Of a stretch of DNA of 64,000 nt, positions 27,819 through 36,204 are shown piece by piece. Source of the DNA: Ignavibacteriales bacterium. GTDB lineage: Bacteria > Bacteroidota > Ignavibacteria > Ignavibacteriales > Melioribacteraceae. Made by a program: the position numbers and the translations under genes. Where the stretch lies: the NCBI GenBank assembly GCA_020635275.1, contig JACKAA010000006.1, positions 168,438 to 232,437 on the forward strand. Direction: 5' to 3'. Numbering within the stretch: the stretch's first letter is position 1; every line of letters begins with the position of its first letter. The notes beneath the pieces are model-generated. The model saw only the letters and a program-made list of their open reading frames with translations, had not been told where the DNA came from and made no database searches.

Positions 27819-28745
27819 TTGTCCCAAAATAATAAGAATGATTTTTACGGAATGATGCCAATTTTGCCAACTGCCATTAAGCCAGATGGGAAAATAGATG
27901 AAACTAGTATGAGACGATTAGTTCAATATTGTCTAAAATGCGGCGCTGTTGCAATCGGTCATTTTGGTTTTGCATCCGAGTTTCATAAAATTTCTGATTC
28001 TGATAGAACAATGCTAACCAAAATCATTATTGATGAGACAAATAAAAAAGTTCCAGTATTTATTGGTGTTACTGCTCAAGGATTTGATGTTGCAATAAAA
28101 TATGCCATTGAAGCTGAACAACTTGGTGCTGATATAATTATGGCAGCTTTGCCATTAATCAATTTGCCTACCCAAGAAGAAGCATTCCAATTTTATAAAA
28201 ATTTATCTGATAATATTTCTCTGCCAATTATAATTCAAGATATACCTGAATCAGAAAATATTCTATCACCGGAATTTGTGTGGCAAATGTTTAATGAAAT
28301 TGAAAATATAAAATATATTAAGGCTGAGGGAAATAATTTTATTCAGAAGATAAATGAAATTCAAAAATTATCTAAAGGTAGTTTTGAAATTATTGGTGGA
28401 TCGGGCGGCAGACATATGATTCACTTACTTAAGTTAGGAATCACTTCTTATATGACCGGAACAGAAGCTCTTGATTTACATAATTCATGTGTAAAATCTT
28501 TTAGAGAAGGGAAAGAAGATTTAGCCGCAGAAATATATTATAATAAAATATTGCCGTATTTCACTTTTTATGATAGTTATTCTGAAGAATTATTAAAAGA
28601 AATGTTGTATCAGCGTGGAGTAATTGATTATCCAAATATTATTGAACCAAGAGCTAAAAAACCAATGAGTGAAATTGAATGGCAAGAGTTTAATATGATT
28701 TTAGATAAAATTGGTCTGAGAAATAAATGGCCAAATATTAGTTAG
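27819..28745 (+). CDS. DHDPS/NAL-family aldolase or dehydratase, Tyr-to-Gln variant
   Basis: A 308-residue TIM-barrel protein, start TTG 27819 after aggaga. It matches the dihydrodipicolinate synthase/N-acetylneuraminate lyase superfamily: G-M-M-P-I-L-P-T-A-I opening, pyruvate-site region, V-F-I-G-V-T-A-Q-G strand, and the Schiff-base lysine in I-K-Y-I-K-A-E-G (about 168). The tyrosine normally in Y-N-x-P is replaced: the segment reads I-I-I-Q-D-I-P. This variant occurs in sugar-acid aldolase/dehydratase subgroups, so a 2-keto-3-deoxy-sugar acid is a more likely substrate than aspartate semialdehyde. It sits after two symporters. Confidence 0.82.
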   Translation: MSQNNKNDFYGMMPILPTAIKPDGKIDETSMRRLVQYCLKCGAVAIGHFGFASEFHKISDSDRTMLTKIIIDETNKKVPVFIGVTAQGFDVAIKYAIEAEQLGADIIMAALPLINLPTQEEAFQFYKNLSDNISLPIIIQDIPESENILSPEFVWQMFNEIENIKYIKAEGNNFIQKINEIQKLSKGSFEIIGGSGGRHMIHLLKLGITSYMTGTEALDLHNSCVKSFREGKEDLAAEIYYNKILPYFTFYDSYSEELLKEMLYQRGVIDYPNIIEPRAKKPMSEIEWQEFNMILDKIGLRNKWPNIS

Positions 28746-28805
28746 AGTCAAACCATTTTTATAAAAGAAAAAAATATAGAACTCTATGAAAAGTTTTTAA
28801 TTGCA

Positions 28806-30221
28806 TTGTTGTTCGGAAGTGCTGGCGCAATTACTTGGGCAATTAGAGGAACTTCAGGTTGGGGAGGTGTTGATGGCACAATCATTCCTGGATTAACATT
28901 TGGAATTATTTGGTTTTATTTATCACTTCGTAAAAATATTGATGCAAGATCAATTATTCTTTGGCTTGGATTGGGAATTGCACTTGGCGGTGAACTTGGT
29001 TATGGGCAATATGTTGGTTGGATTAGAAATATTTTCAGTTATGGAAATGAGAAATTATTTGTTGATTCAATTCACGGTTATTTATGGTTTGTAATTTGCG
29101 GAATTGGCTGGGCCGCACCTGGTTCAATAATTTTAGGTTGGGTAATTGAATCAGACGTAACAGTTAAAAATTGGATCGTAAGAGCGTTATTATTAGCTCT
29201 AATTTTAATTATACTTTTCACTCCATTTACAATAGATTGGCTAAGTGAGATATTTGTTGAAAAAGATTTCACTTTTCTCTTTCCTAATTTTGATTCAGGA
29301 ATTTACAGTAATATTGACAAAAATTTAGAAAGAACACTTTATACTAATACACAAAACTTTGCCGTACTAATCTGGTTTATAATTTCACTTTTTATGTCTC
29401 TTATTCACAGAGAAATAACAACTTTCCAAATTGGAGTAATTTTAGGATTAGGATTTGGTTTAGGATTTATGCAAAGTGCTTTATGGACAATTGGATATGG
29501 TCTTAATCCAAACTTTATTGATTGGTGGAAAATATGGGAATTAAATTCTGGATTCAATATTGGAATTCTTTATGCAATTATATTTTTTATTTTTCACAAT
29601 AAAATTAATCAATCAAGAAATAATAAAAAGATAAGCGAAAAAACAATAACTGTTTTTCAAGCAATTTCTGGTTTTACTTTACTTTACTTTGTTGGTTTTG
29701 AATATTTCCAACTTATCAATACAATAATTGCCTTTCTATTTTTAATTGTTTTACTTTCTCTTCTATTAAATGAAAAAGACGAAATAAAAATTAAAGAGAA
29801 AAGAATAAATTTTGTTTTTCACTTTAGTATTTTTTATTTACTGTTTATTTTATTCCATGGTGTAACTGAAAGATTAGGTGTTGTGTTTGAACTCTTTTAT
29901 GAAGATGCTGTTGATCAATATTCATGGCCGCTTGAGCGAATTGTTTTATTCGTTCCATTTCTCATTTCAATTCTTTTCTATTTGTTTTTCAAAACAAAAA
30001 AAATATTTTCAGGTTATTATTTTTTTGAAATTGATTCTGAAACAATAATAGAATGGAATAGAAAATTAATAATTTTAACTTCATTAATTACGTTGATTGG
30101 AATTATTTCAATATGGCCAGCAAAAATAAGTATCTTCTACGGCTTCTTTCAGTTGATCTCAATTATTTGTTTAATACAAATTGATAAAATTGATAGATTA
30201 AAAACAAAAACTAAGTTATAA
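28806..30221 (+). CDS. Multi-pass membrane protein of unrecognised WAIRG family, copy 2, with disrupted start region
   Basis: A protein of at least 471 residues with about twelve transmembrane segments. The first reads I-T-W-A-I-R-G-T-S-G-W-G-G, matching W-A-I-R-G-S-F-G in the 22504 protein. The only standard in-frame start is TTG 28806, which cuts into the first helix; the frame remains open back to the stop of the preceding gene but holds no ATG, GTG or other TTG. An ATG at 28786 (M-K-S-F) is in another frame and hits a stop after four codons. One extra T in the 28794-28798 T-run would join it cleanly (M-K-S-F-L-I-A-L-L-F-G-S). So the start is uncertain: homopolymer error, real frameshift or non-standard start. 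Confidence 0.6.
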   Translation: MLFGSAGAITWAIRGTSGWGGVDGTIIPGLTFGIIWFYLSLRKNIDARSIILWLGLGIALGGELGYGQYVGWIRNIFSYGNEKLFVDSIHGYLWFVICGIGWAAPGSIILGWVIESDVTVKNWIVRALLLALILIILFTPFTIDWLSEIFVEKDFTFLFPNFDSGIYSNIDKNLERTLYTNTQNFAVLIWFIISLFMSLIHREITTFQIGVILGLGFGLGFMQSALWTIGYGLNPNFIDWWKIWELNSGFNIGILYAIIFFIFHNKINQSRNNKKISEKTITVFQAISGFTLLYFVGFEYFQLINTIIAFLFLIVLLSLLLNEKDEIKIKEKRINFVFHFSIFYLLFILFHGVTERLGVVFELFYEDAVDQYSWPLERIVLFVPFLISILFYLFFKTKKIFSGYYFFEIDSETIIEWNRKLIILTSLITLIGIISIWPAKISIFYGFFQLISIICLIQIDKIDRLKTKTKL

Positions 30222-30246
30222 TAAAAATAAATTGGATTCAGATTAA

Positions 30247-30999
30247 ATGGAGAAAAAAGTTAAAGTAATAGGAGTTATTCCGGCAAGATATTCATCATCC
30301 AGATTTCCTGGTAAGGTATTAGCAAACCTCAATGGAAAACCAATGATTCAATGGGTTTATGAAAATGCAGCTAAATCTGAATTTTTAGATCAACTGTTTG
30401 TAGCTGTTGATGATGAAAAAGTTAAACATGCTGTGGAAAATTTTGGCGGTAAAGCTGTAATGACAAAAATAAATCATCAATCCGGAACGGATAGAATAGC
30501 AGAAGCAGTTGAAAATATTGATGCTGATATTATCGTTAATGTTCAAGGTGATCAGCCTTTGTTTGATGCAACAATGATTGACGAAGCTGTTGAACCAATG
30601 ATAAAAGATGCATCAATTTTGATGTCAACAATTAAAACAAAAATTAGTGAAGAGGATTATGATGATCCTGCTGTTGTGAAAGTGGTTACCGATGAAAATG
30701 ATTATGCACTTTATTTTTCGAGATCATTAATTCCTTTTTCAAGAGATAAAAAAAAGCATGACGTTTTTGAACATGTGGGTTTATATGCTTATAGAAAAGA
30801 TTTCTTAATTAAGGTTGCACAAATGCCTCAATCAAACCTTGAAAAAATAGAAATGCTAGAGCAATTGAGAGTGATGGAAAAAGGTTACAAAATTAAAGTG
30901 ATTGAAACAAAAAGTGAACGTTCAAGAGGAGTAAGCGTTGATACTCTTGAAGATTTGGAAAAAGTTGAAAAGCTAATTAATGACAATAATTTATCTTAA
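30247..30999 (+). CDS. kdsB: 3-deoxy-manno-octulosonate cytidylyltransferase
   Basis: A 250-residue cytoplasmic enzyme matching KdsB (CMP-Kdo synthetase) end to end. Landmarks are V-I-P-A-R-Y-S-S-S-R-F-P-G-K (nucleotide-binding loop, residues about 9-23), L-N-G-K-P-M-I-Q-W-V, V-N-V-Q-G-D-Q-P-L (metal Asp), Y-F-S-R-S-L-I-P-F and L-E-Q-L-R-V-M-E. It makes CMP-Kdo from Kdo and CTP, normally for lipopolysaccharide core. Here it lies alone in a sugar-utilisation cluster between a membrane protein and a deoxyhypusine-synthase-like gene, with 25- and 28-bp gaps. A related activity on another 2-keto-3-deoxy acid cannot be excluded. Confidence 0.9.
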   Translation: MEKKVKVIGVIPARYSSSRFPGKVLANLNGKPMIQWVYENAAKSEFLDQLFVAVDDEKVKHAVENFGGKAVMTKINHQSGTDRIAEAVENIDADIIVNVQGDQPLFDATMIDEAVEPMIKDASILMSTIKTKISEEDYDDPAVVKVVTDENDYALYFSRSLIPFSRDKKKHDVFEHVGLYAYRKDFLIKVAQMPQSNLEKIEMLEQLRVMEKGYKIKVIETKSERSRGVSVDTLEDLEKVEKLINDNNLS

Positions 31000-31027
31000 A
31001 TGAATTTTACTTGTAAAAGAGGTTTTT

Positions 31028-32209
31028 ATGGTGAACAAAGAATTATTAAATAATTTATATAATGATTTAGATGATGATGTTAAATTAACAATTGAAAAAT
31101 CTGTAGAAAAAATTGTTGAAACAAAGAGAAGCAACAAGAAAGTTGTGGTTGTAACCGGCAGTGGACCAAACCTTCATGAAGGTGTAACAACTTTAATTGC
31201 TGAATTAATTAAAAAAGGAATTATTGATGGAGTTACAACAAGCTCAGCAGTTGTAGCGCATGAAATGGGCGGAGTTTTGGATAAGGTTAAAAGAGTAGAT
31301 GGAAGAAAACTTGGTTTCTCTGAAGATATTTTGCCAAGAGGAAATGTTTTTGAAGTCACAATATTGGAAAATAATCTTTTAGCTGAATTAAAAAATGAAA
31401 TGATAATTGATGAAAAGCTTATAGAAAATACTTTGAAATTAGATGGTGACATAATAATAAAAGCTGCCGGAAATATGGCGTATCCAATGGGATTGAGGAC
31501 AGAAAATTTAGCTAAAGAAATATTATTTATTGCTAAGTCTAAAAGTATTTCATTTGAAGAAATTGCGGGTGCTGGAGCTGATGTAAATACTATGCTTGGT
31601 GCAGCAAAAAGAAAAGGAATCCCTTGTTTAGTTACGGTCCCTCAACTTATTGGCGGAGGAATGGTTGGTGTTGCGATTGGTGATTCAATTTCAATTATGG
31701 AAAGAACTTCAAGAATTGCTGAAATGTTAAGCAGTGCTGATGTAATAATCGAATCAGCTGTTGCACTTACTCAAGAAATTCATGACGGACCTTTTGAAAC
31801 TTATACTGGTCATGGTATTTGGTCGGACTGGGAAGGTTATCCAACTTACAGTCTAAAGGAAAAAACTCTAATCAGAATTGATTTAGATAGTAATCTAAAA
31901 AAAGCCCATGATTTTGAAAATAAATCAAATACAGTTCAAGAGGCTATTGATAAGGGAATGCCCAAAACAAAACTTATGAGTATTCCATTTAGAATGGAAA
32001 TGTCGGGTTTTGCCAGATTAGAAAATAGTATTCCAATTATTGGAGATATTGGAGTTATTTGGCCAATTATGGCAAATATGATTTCTGAACAATTAAATAT
32101 TGAGCTCGATTTTATGTCTTATCCTCAGCAGACTGAAGAAGGGAAAAAAATGAGAGAATGGATTGTTGAGAATATTAAACCAATTACAAAATCTGAACTT
32201 TTCAGTTAA
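31028..32209 (+). CDS. Deoxyhypusine-synthase-like Rossmann protein, unrecognised subfamily (copy 1)
   Basis: A 393-residue soluble protein starting at ATG 31028 after aaaagagg. I do not recognise a characterised family. It resembles the NAD-binding fold of deoxyhypusine synthase: V-V-V-V-T-G-S-G-P-N-L-H-E-G-V-T (about 38-53), then a helix L-I-A-E-L-I-K-K-G-I-I-D-G-V-T-T-S-S-A-V-V-A-H-E, comparable to D-V-I-V-T-T-G-A in DHS. Other features are G-A-G-A-D-V-N-T-M-L, P-Q-L-I-G-G-G-M-V-G, and G-H-G-I-W-S-D-W-E-G-Y. A second protein with the same first half is at 33367. Bacteria lack eIF5A, so hypusine is not the product; an NAD-dependent sugar conversion is inferred. Confidence 0.5.
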   Translation: MVNKELLNNLYNDLDDDVKLTIEKSVEKIVETKRSNKKVVVVTGSGPNLHEGVTTLIAELIKKGIIDGVTTSSAVVAHEMGGVLDKVKRVDGRKLGFSEDILPRGNVFEVTILENNLLAELKNEMIIDEKLIENTLKLDGDIIIKAAGNMAYPMGLRTENLAKEILFIAKSKSISFEEIAGAGADVNTMLGAAKRKGIPCLVTVPQLIGGGMVGVAIGDSISIMERTSRIAEMLSSADVIIESAVALTQEIHDGPFETYTGHGIWSDWEGYPTYSLKEKTLIRIDLDSNLKKAHDFENKSNTVQEAIDKGMPKTKLMSIPFRMEMSGFARLENSIPIIGDIGVIWPIMANMISEQLNIELDFMSYPQQTEEGKKMREWIVENIKPITKSELFS

Positions 32210-32223
32210 AATAAATTTTTGTC

Positions 32224-32248
32224 ATTCCGGCATATATTTAGCCGGAAT
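32224..32248. repeat. REP-like hairpin, copy 1
   Basis: attccggc at 32224-32231 and gccggaat at 32241-32248 form a perfect 8-bp stem with a 9-base loop, within the phrase gtcattcc...ggaatc. It resembles the short dispersed cattcc...ggaat palindromes found between genes in many bacteria. It is not followed by a T-run, so it is not a standard terminator. Confidence 0.55.
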
Positions 32249-32300
32249 CAAGTTTTAATAGTTATGTTATATATACTTTTTATAATCCAAACTTCTTGTC

Positions 32301-32320
32301 ATTCCCTTGTAAGTGGGAAT
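32301..32320. repeat. REP-like hairpin, copy 2
   Basis: attccc at 32301-32306 and gggaat at 32315-32320 form a 6-bp stem with an 8-base loop, again inside gtcattcc...ggaatcca. It is the second such unit in the same 125-bp gap, about 70 bp after copy 1 and just before the GDPD gene. Confidence 0.5.
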
Positions 32321-32334
32321 CCAGAAAAAAATAA

Positions 32335-33204
32335 GTGAATATGATTAATCTAATCAATGAAAAATGGTTTAGTTTTCCTCAAATGGTCACCAAATCTTAT
32401 TTTCCAATAAAATATTTAATATTAGTTTTTTTTATTATAATCCTATCAAGCTGTTCGACCACATCTAATTTTCCAAAACCTAAAAATGGAAATACATATG
32501 TAATAGCTCATCGTGGAGCACACAAAAATATTCCAGAAAATACATTGGCAGCTTATCAGAAAGCAATTGATCTTGGATGTGATTTTGTTGAAATAGATGT
32601 AAGAAAAACAAAAGATGGTAAGTTTGTAAGTATACATAATTCTACAATAGATAATTATGTTGAAGGAAAAACTGGAAAAGTAAAAGATTTTACTTTGACT
32701 GAATTGAAAGAAATGAATATTGGGAAAAGGTTTGGACCTGAATGGGAAAATGAAAGAATCCCGACTTTGAAAGAAATATTGGAATTATGTAAAGATAAAA
32801 TTGGAATTTATTTAGATCTAAAAGAGCCTTATGTAAAAGAAATTTTAGATATTGTTAAAAATTTTCAAATGGAAGAAAATATTGTATGGTACATTCCGGC
32901 AAGTGAAATTGAAGTAATAAAAGTATTAAAATTAATTTGCCCAAACTGTTTACCAATGCCTGACCCTGGACCGAAAGAAAATATAAAAATTGTTAATTCT
33001 GAAATTCAACCAAAAATTATTGCAACAGATATGGGTGAATTAAATGCGGATTACATGAAAATTGCTAAATCACTTAAACTCAAAGTTTTTGTTGATGAAG
33101 ATGAAGGAACCGAACCAGAATGGCAAAAAATCATTGAATGGGGAACAGACGGAATTCAGACAGATGATCCAGAAAAGCTTATAAATTACTTAAATAAAAA
33201 TTAG
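32335..33204 (+). CDS. Glycerophosphodiester phosphodiesterase-family lipoprotein
   Basis: A protein of 287-289 residues; GTG 32335 and ATG 32341 are both possible, and neither has a good ribosome site. An unusually long positively charged N-terminus precedes the hydrophobic stretch and lipobox L-S-S-C. The GDPD TIM barrel shows V-I-A-H-R-G-A-H (first catalytic His), P-E-N-T-L-A-A-Y, V-E-I-D-V-R-K-T-K-D-G (metal E/D) and S-I-H-N-S-T (second catalytic His, with N where D is usual). The C-terminal G-I-Q-T-D-D-P is typical. It hydrolyses glycerol or related phosphodiesters; in this locus it may act on a phosphodiester-linked sugar. It follows a gap with two palindromic repeats, so may be a separate unit. 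Confidence 0.85.
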   Translation: MNMINLINEKWFSFPQMVTKSYFPIKYLILVFFIIILSSCSTTSNFPKPKNGNTYVIAHRGAHKNIPENTLAAYQKAIDLGCDFVEIDVRKTKDGKFVSIHNSTIDNYVEGKTGKVKDFTLTELKEMNIGKRFGPEWENERIPTLKEILELCKDKIGIYLDLKEPYVKEILDIVKNFQMEENIVWYIPASEIEVIKVLKLICPNCLPMPDPGPKENIKIVNSEIQPKIIATDMGELNADYMKIAKSLKLKVFVDEDEGTEPEWQKIIEWGTDGIQTDDPEKLINYLNKN

Positions 33205-33285
33205 AATATTCTGCATAAATTCGCTTATTTAGACTCCTCTTTTTGATTATTATCTTGATTTATAATAATACTAATTATAAATTAG

Positions 33286-33297
33286 GCAAACGATTGT
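33286..33297. promoter_or_regulatory. LacI/GalR-type operator candidate, copy 3
   Basis: gcaaacgattgt matches copy 1 at 11 of 12 positions and lies about 70 bp before the gene at 33367, in the gap 33205-33366. A tattttac 8 bases after it could be a poor -7 element. The rest of the gap shows nothing else. Confidence 0.6.
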
Positions 33298-33366
33298 TTT
33301 AGCCTATTTTACTTTAATAATTTCACATTTTAACAAATTATCAATCACTGTTTTAGGTAATCTTTA

Positions 33367-34467
33367 ATGCCGTTTCCGCAATTTGATAGAACAAAATTAA
33401 ATGTAAAACCGCTTTCTGCAAGAGAGAATAAAGTAGTTATTGAAAACGATCATATTCCAATTTCACAAGAACCAAAAAATAAATCAAAAGAATTTATTGA
33501 TACGGTAGCGCAAACTGTTGATAAAATAAAATATGCACATTCAATAAATGCTCCGGTAATGCTTACAATGGGAGCACACACAATAAAAAATGGAATGGCT
33601 CCAACTTTAATCAAATTGATGGAAGATGGTTGGTTGACTCATCTTGCAACAAACGGTGCCGGTATTATTCATGATTGGGAATTTGCTTTTCAAGGTTTAA
33701 GCAGTGAAGATGTAAGAGCTAATGTAGATAAAGGTCAATTTGGAATTTGGGAAGAAACAGGTAAATATCTAAATCTTGCAATAATTATTGGAGCATTTGA
33801 AGGTAAAGGTTATGGTGAGTCTGTTGGGAGCATGATTGAAAATGAAGGTGTAAATATTCCTTCTGAATCTGAGATTAATGAGATTGTAAAAAATTACAAA
33901 AACGATTATGAAAAATCAGCTGCAGCAATTGATTTACTTGATATAATTAAAAAGTTTGAAATTTCTTCTGGATGGATGGAAATTAAGTTTCCCTTTAAAA
34001 AATATTGTGTACAAGCAGCAGCTTATAGATTAGGAATTCCATTTACCAGCCACCCAATGATTGGTCACGATATTATTTACACGCATCCAATAAATCATGG
34101 TGCAGCAATTGGCAGAGCCGCACTAAGAGATTTTCTTACTTTTGCACACTCAGTAAATAAATTGGAAAATGGTGTATATATGTCAATTGGTTCGGCAGTT
34201 ATGTCACCAATGATTTTTGAAAAATCTTTATCTATGTCTCAAAATTTACATATTCAAAATGGTGGTCATATTAATAATCACTATATGCTTATTGTTGATT
34301 TAGCAGATGCAACTTGGGATTGGTCGCAAGGTGAGCCGCCAATGACTAATCCGGCTTATTATTTAAGATATCTCAAAACATTTAATAGAATGGGCGGAAC
34401 AATGAAATATTTATCTGCTGATAATAGGGATTTTCTTTTGGCACTTTATCAAAATTTAAATAAATAA
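33367..34467 (+). CDS. Deoxyhypusine-synthase-like Rossmann protein, unrecognised subfamily (copy 2)
   Basis: A 366-residue soluble protein directly after operator copy 3. I do not recognise a characterised family. The core V-M-L-T-M-G-A-H-T-I-K-N-G-M-A-P (about 60-75) followed by L-I-K-L-M-E-D-G-W-L-T-H-L-A-T-N-G-A-G-I-I-H-D-W resembles the deoxyhypusine synthase NAD-binding region (G-x-x-x-x-G ... T-T-G-A-N-I-V-H-D) better than the 31028 protein does. Other features are E-G-K-G-Y-G-E-S-V-G, H-P-M-I-G-H-D-I-I-Y-T-H-P, G-S-A-V-M-S-P-M-I and H-I-N-N-H-Y-M-L. The lysine that forms the imine in DHS is not clearly placed. A symporter gene follows after 18 bp. Confidence 0.5.
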   Translation: MPFPQFDRTKLNVKPLSARENKVVIENDHIPISQEPKNKSKEFIDTVAQTVDKIKYAHSINAPVMLTMGAHTIKNGMAPTLIKLMEDGWLTHLATNGAGIIHDWEFAFQGLSSEDVRANVDKGQFGIWEETGKYLNLAIIIGAFEGKGYGESVGSMIENEGVNIPSESEINEIVKNYKNDYEKSAAAIDLLDIIKKFEISSGWMEIKFPFKKYCVQAAAYRLGIPFTSHPMIGHDIIYTHPINHGAAIGRAALRDFLTFAHSVNKLENGVYMSIGSAVMSPMIFEKSLSMSQNLHIQNGGHINNHYMLIVDLADATWDWSQGEPPMTNPAYYLRYLKTFNRMGGTMKYLSADNRDFLLALYQNLNK

Positions 34468-34485
34468 TTTAATTGGAATAATTTA

Positions 34486-35973
34486 ATGCTTGCTGGTATA
34501 GATTATTTTGTTGTTATATCATATTTAGTTGGAATAATGATTTTGGGTTATTATTTCAAAAAGTATGTTAATGACACAGATGATTATTTCCTGGGAGGAC
34601 GAACATTACCATTTTGGGCTATTGGAATGTCAATTGTTGTTTCTGATATTGGCGCTTTGGATTTTGTTGGTGTTTCAGGTCAAGCATACAGATATGGCAT
34701 TTCACCTGCAAATTTTGATTGGTTAGGATCAGTTCCGGCAATGCTGCTTGCTGCATTTATTTTTATTCCATATTTCTGGAAAGCAAAATTATATACTATC
34801 CCGGAATATTTAGGAAGAAGATATAATGACTATGTTCGCATAATTGCTGCTGTTACATGGATAATTTTCTTTACATTAAACATGGGCGTTTATTTTTGGG
34901 CGAGCGGCATTTTGCTTGAATCAATAATGGGCTGGCCAATTTGGTACTCGATAATTGTTACAGCCATTGTAACAGGTTTATATACATATTTTGGTGGAAT
35001 TACCGCCGTTGTTATGACAGATGTCGTTCAAATGATTATAATGTTTGTCGGCGGATTTGCTTTAGTTTTTCTATCATTTTATCACATTGGCGGTTGGGAA
35101 GGATTAGTTACAAAACTACATGAAATGGGTCCTGAATACCAAAATCATTTAAATCTTATTCAACCAATGGATACTAATACTCCATTTCCCTGGACCGGAA
35201 TTTTATTTGGGTTAACGTTTGTAATGTCCAATGCCTACATGATTGGGAATCAAGCAATTGTACAGAGATGCTTAACCGCAAAAAACGAATGGCATGCAAA
35301 AGCAAGTATGATTTTTGCTGCATTTTTGAAAATGTTCATTCCGGTTTTAGTTTTATTTCCTGGATTGGTTGCAATTGTGCTTATTCCAAATTTAGCCGAC
35401 GGTGATAAAGCATTGCCAAGTATGATTAGAGAAGTTCTTCCGCCAGGATTGACCGGCTTAATGTTTTCTGCTTTTTTTGCCGGCTTTATGTCAAGCTTGG
35501 ATTCTATGCTAAATTCAACAGCCACTTTATTTACAAAAGATATTTATCAGAAATATGTTAAAAAAGATGCTGCTGATAAACATTATCTGGCAGTTGGTAA
35601 AATTGTTACTTTAACCATTTTAATTTTTGGCGTTATAAGTGCACCACTAAGCAGTTATTTTGAAGGGATCTATATTGCAATACAAACTTTTCTTTCATAT
35701 TTCCAAGGTCCAATATTTTCAATTTTACTTCTTGGAATATTTTGGAAAGGCGCAACGCAATGGGGCGGATTTACTGCTTTTATTGGCGGCATTTTTTCAT
35801 CTTTCCTTATGTATCAATATTCTGATTCATTATTTACAATTCAAAATCCATTTTTATATGTATCGTGGTGGTCATTTATTGTTGGATTAATTCTCAACAT
35901 TGTTGTCAGTTCATTTACAAAAAGTTATTCAGATAAAAAATTAGCGGGATTAGTTTATGGTTTGTCAGAATGA
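34486..35973 (+). CDS. Sodium:solute symporter (SSS/SGLT family), third paralogue
   Basis: A 495-residue SSS-family transporter with about 13 helices, more distant from the tandem pair at 24561 and 26233. Landmarks are D-D-Y-F-L-G-G-R-T-L-P-F-W-A near residue 30, V-S-D-I-G-A-L-D-F-V-G in helix 2, F-G-G-I-T-A-V-V-M-T-D-V-V-Q near 165, N-Q-A-I-V-Q-R near 245 and F-M-S-S-L-D-S-M-L-N-S-T near 335. It resembles the SGLT sugar subgroup. Its 3' neighbours are two very small membrane proteins and then ribulokinase, implying import of a sugar that is then phosphorylated. Confidence 0.88.
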   Translation: MLAGIDYFVVISYLVGIMILGYYFKKYVNDTDDYFLGGRTLPFWAIGMSIVVSDIGALDFVGVSGQAYRYGISPANFDWLGSVPAMLLAAFIFIPYFWKAKLYTIPEYLGRRYNDYVRIIAAVTWIIFFTLNMGVYFWASGILLESIMGWPIWYSIIVTAIVTGLYTYFGGITAVVMTDVVQMIIMFVGGFALVFLSFYHIGGWEGLVTKLHEMGPEYQNHLNLIQPMDTNTPFPWTGILFGLTFVMSNAYMIGNQAIVQRCLTAKNEWHAKASMIFAAFLKMFIPVLVLFPGLVAIVLIPNLADGDKALPSMIREVLPPGLTGLMFSAFFAGFMSSLDSMLNSTATLFTKDIYQKYVKKDAADKHYLAVGKIVTLTILIFGVISAPLSSYFEGIYIAIQTFLSYFQGPIFSILLLGIFWKGATQWGGFTAFIGGIFSSFLMYQYSDSLFTIQNPFLYVSWWSFIVGLILNIVVSSFTKSYSDKKLAGLVYGLSE

Positions 35974-35994
35974 AATTAAAATAGGTAAACGAAA

Positions 35995-36204
35995 ATGTTA
36001 AATTTTAATTGGCTTACAGATGTTTCACTAGATACAGCTAGATGGATATTCCTGACACTATTTATAATTACAGGAATAATTGTTTTATTAATTCCGCAAA
36101 AATATATATATGAAGGAATTAAAGAAATTAGAATTTGGCATAATCTTAAATTATGGACGATTGTTTTACTTACATTTTATTTTTTGATCTACTATAACTT
36201 TTGA
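35995..36204 (+). CDS. Small membrane protein (69 residues)
   Basis: A 69-residue protein with two hydrophobic segments (about 15-32 and 51-67) separated by a short basic loop with K-Y-I-Y-E-G-I-K-E-I-R. It has no recognised family. It begins 21 bp after the symporter and its TGA stop overlaps the next start by one base, so it is co-translated with the following small protein. Placement suggests an accessory subunit of the symporter, as seen for other SSS transporters with small partners; this is inference. Confidence 0.6.
   Translation: MLNFNWLTDVSLDTARWIFLTLFIITGIIVLLIPQKYIYEGIKEIRIWHNLKLWTIVLLTFYFLIYYNF

Noticed and set aside
31028..34467. Hypusine synthesis pathway
   Set aside because: Bacteria lack the eIF5A target, and both proteins diverge strongly from true deoxyhypusine synthase.
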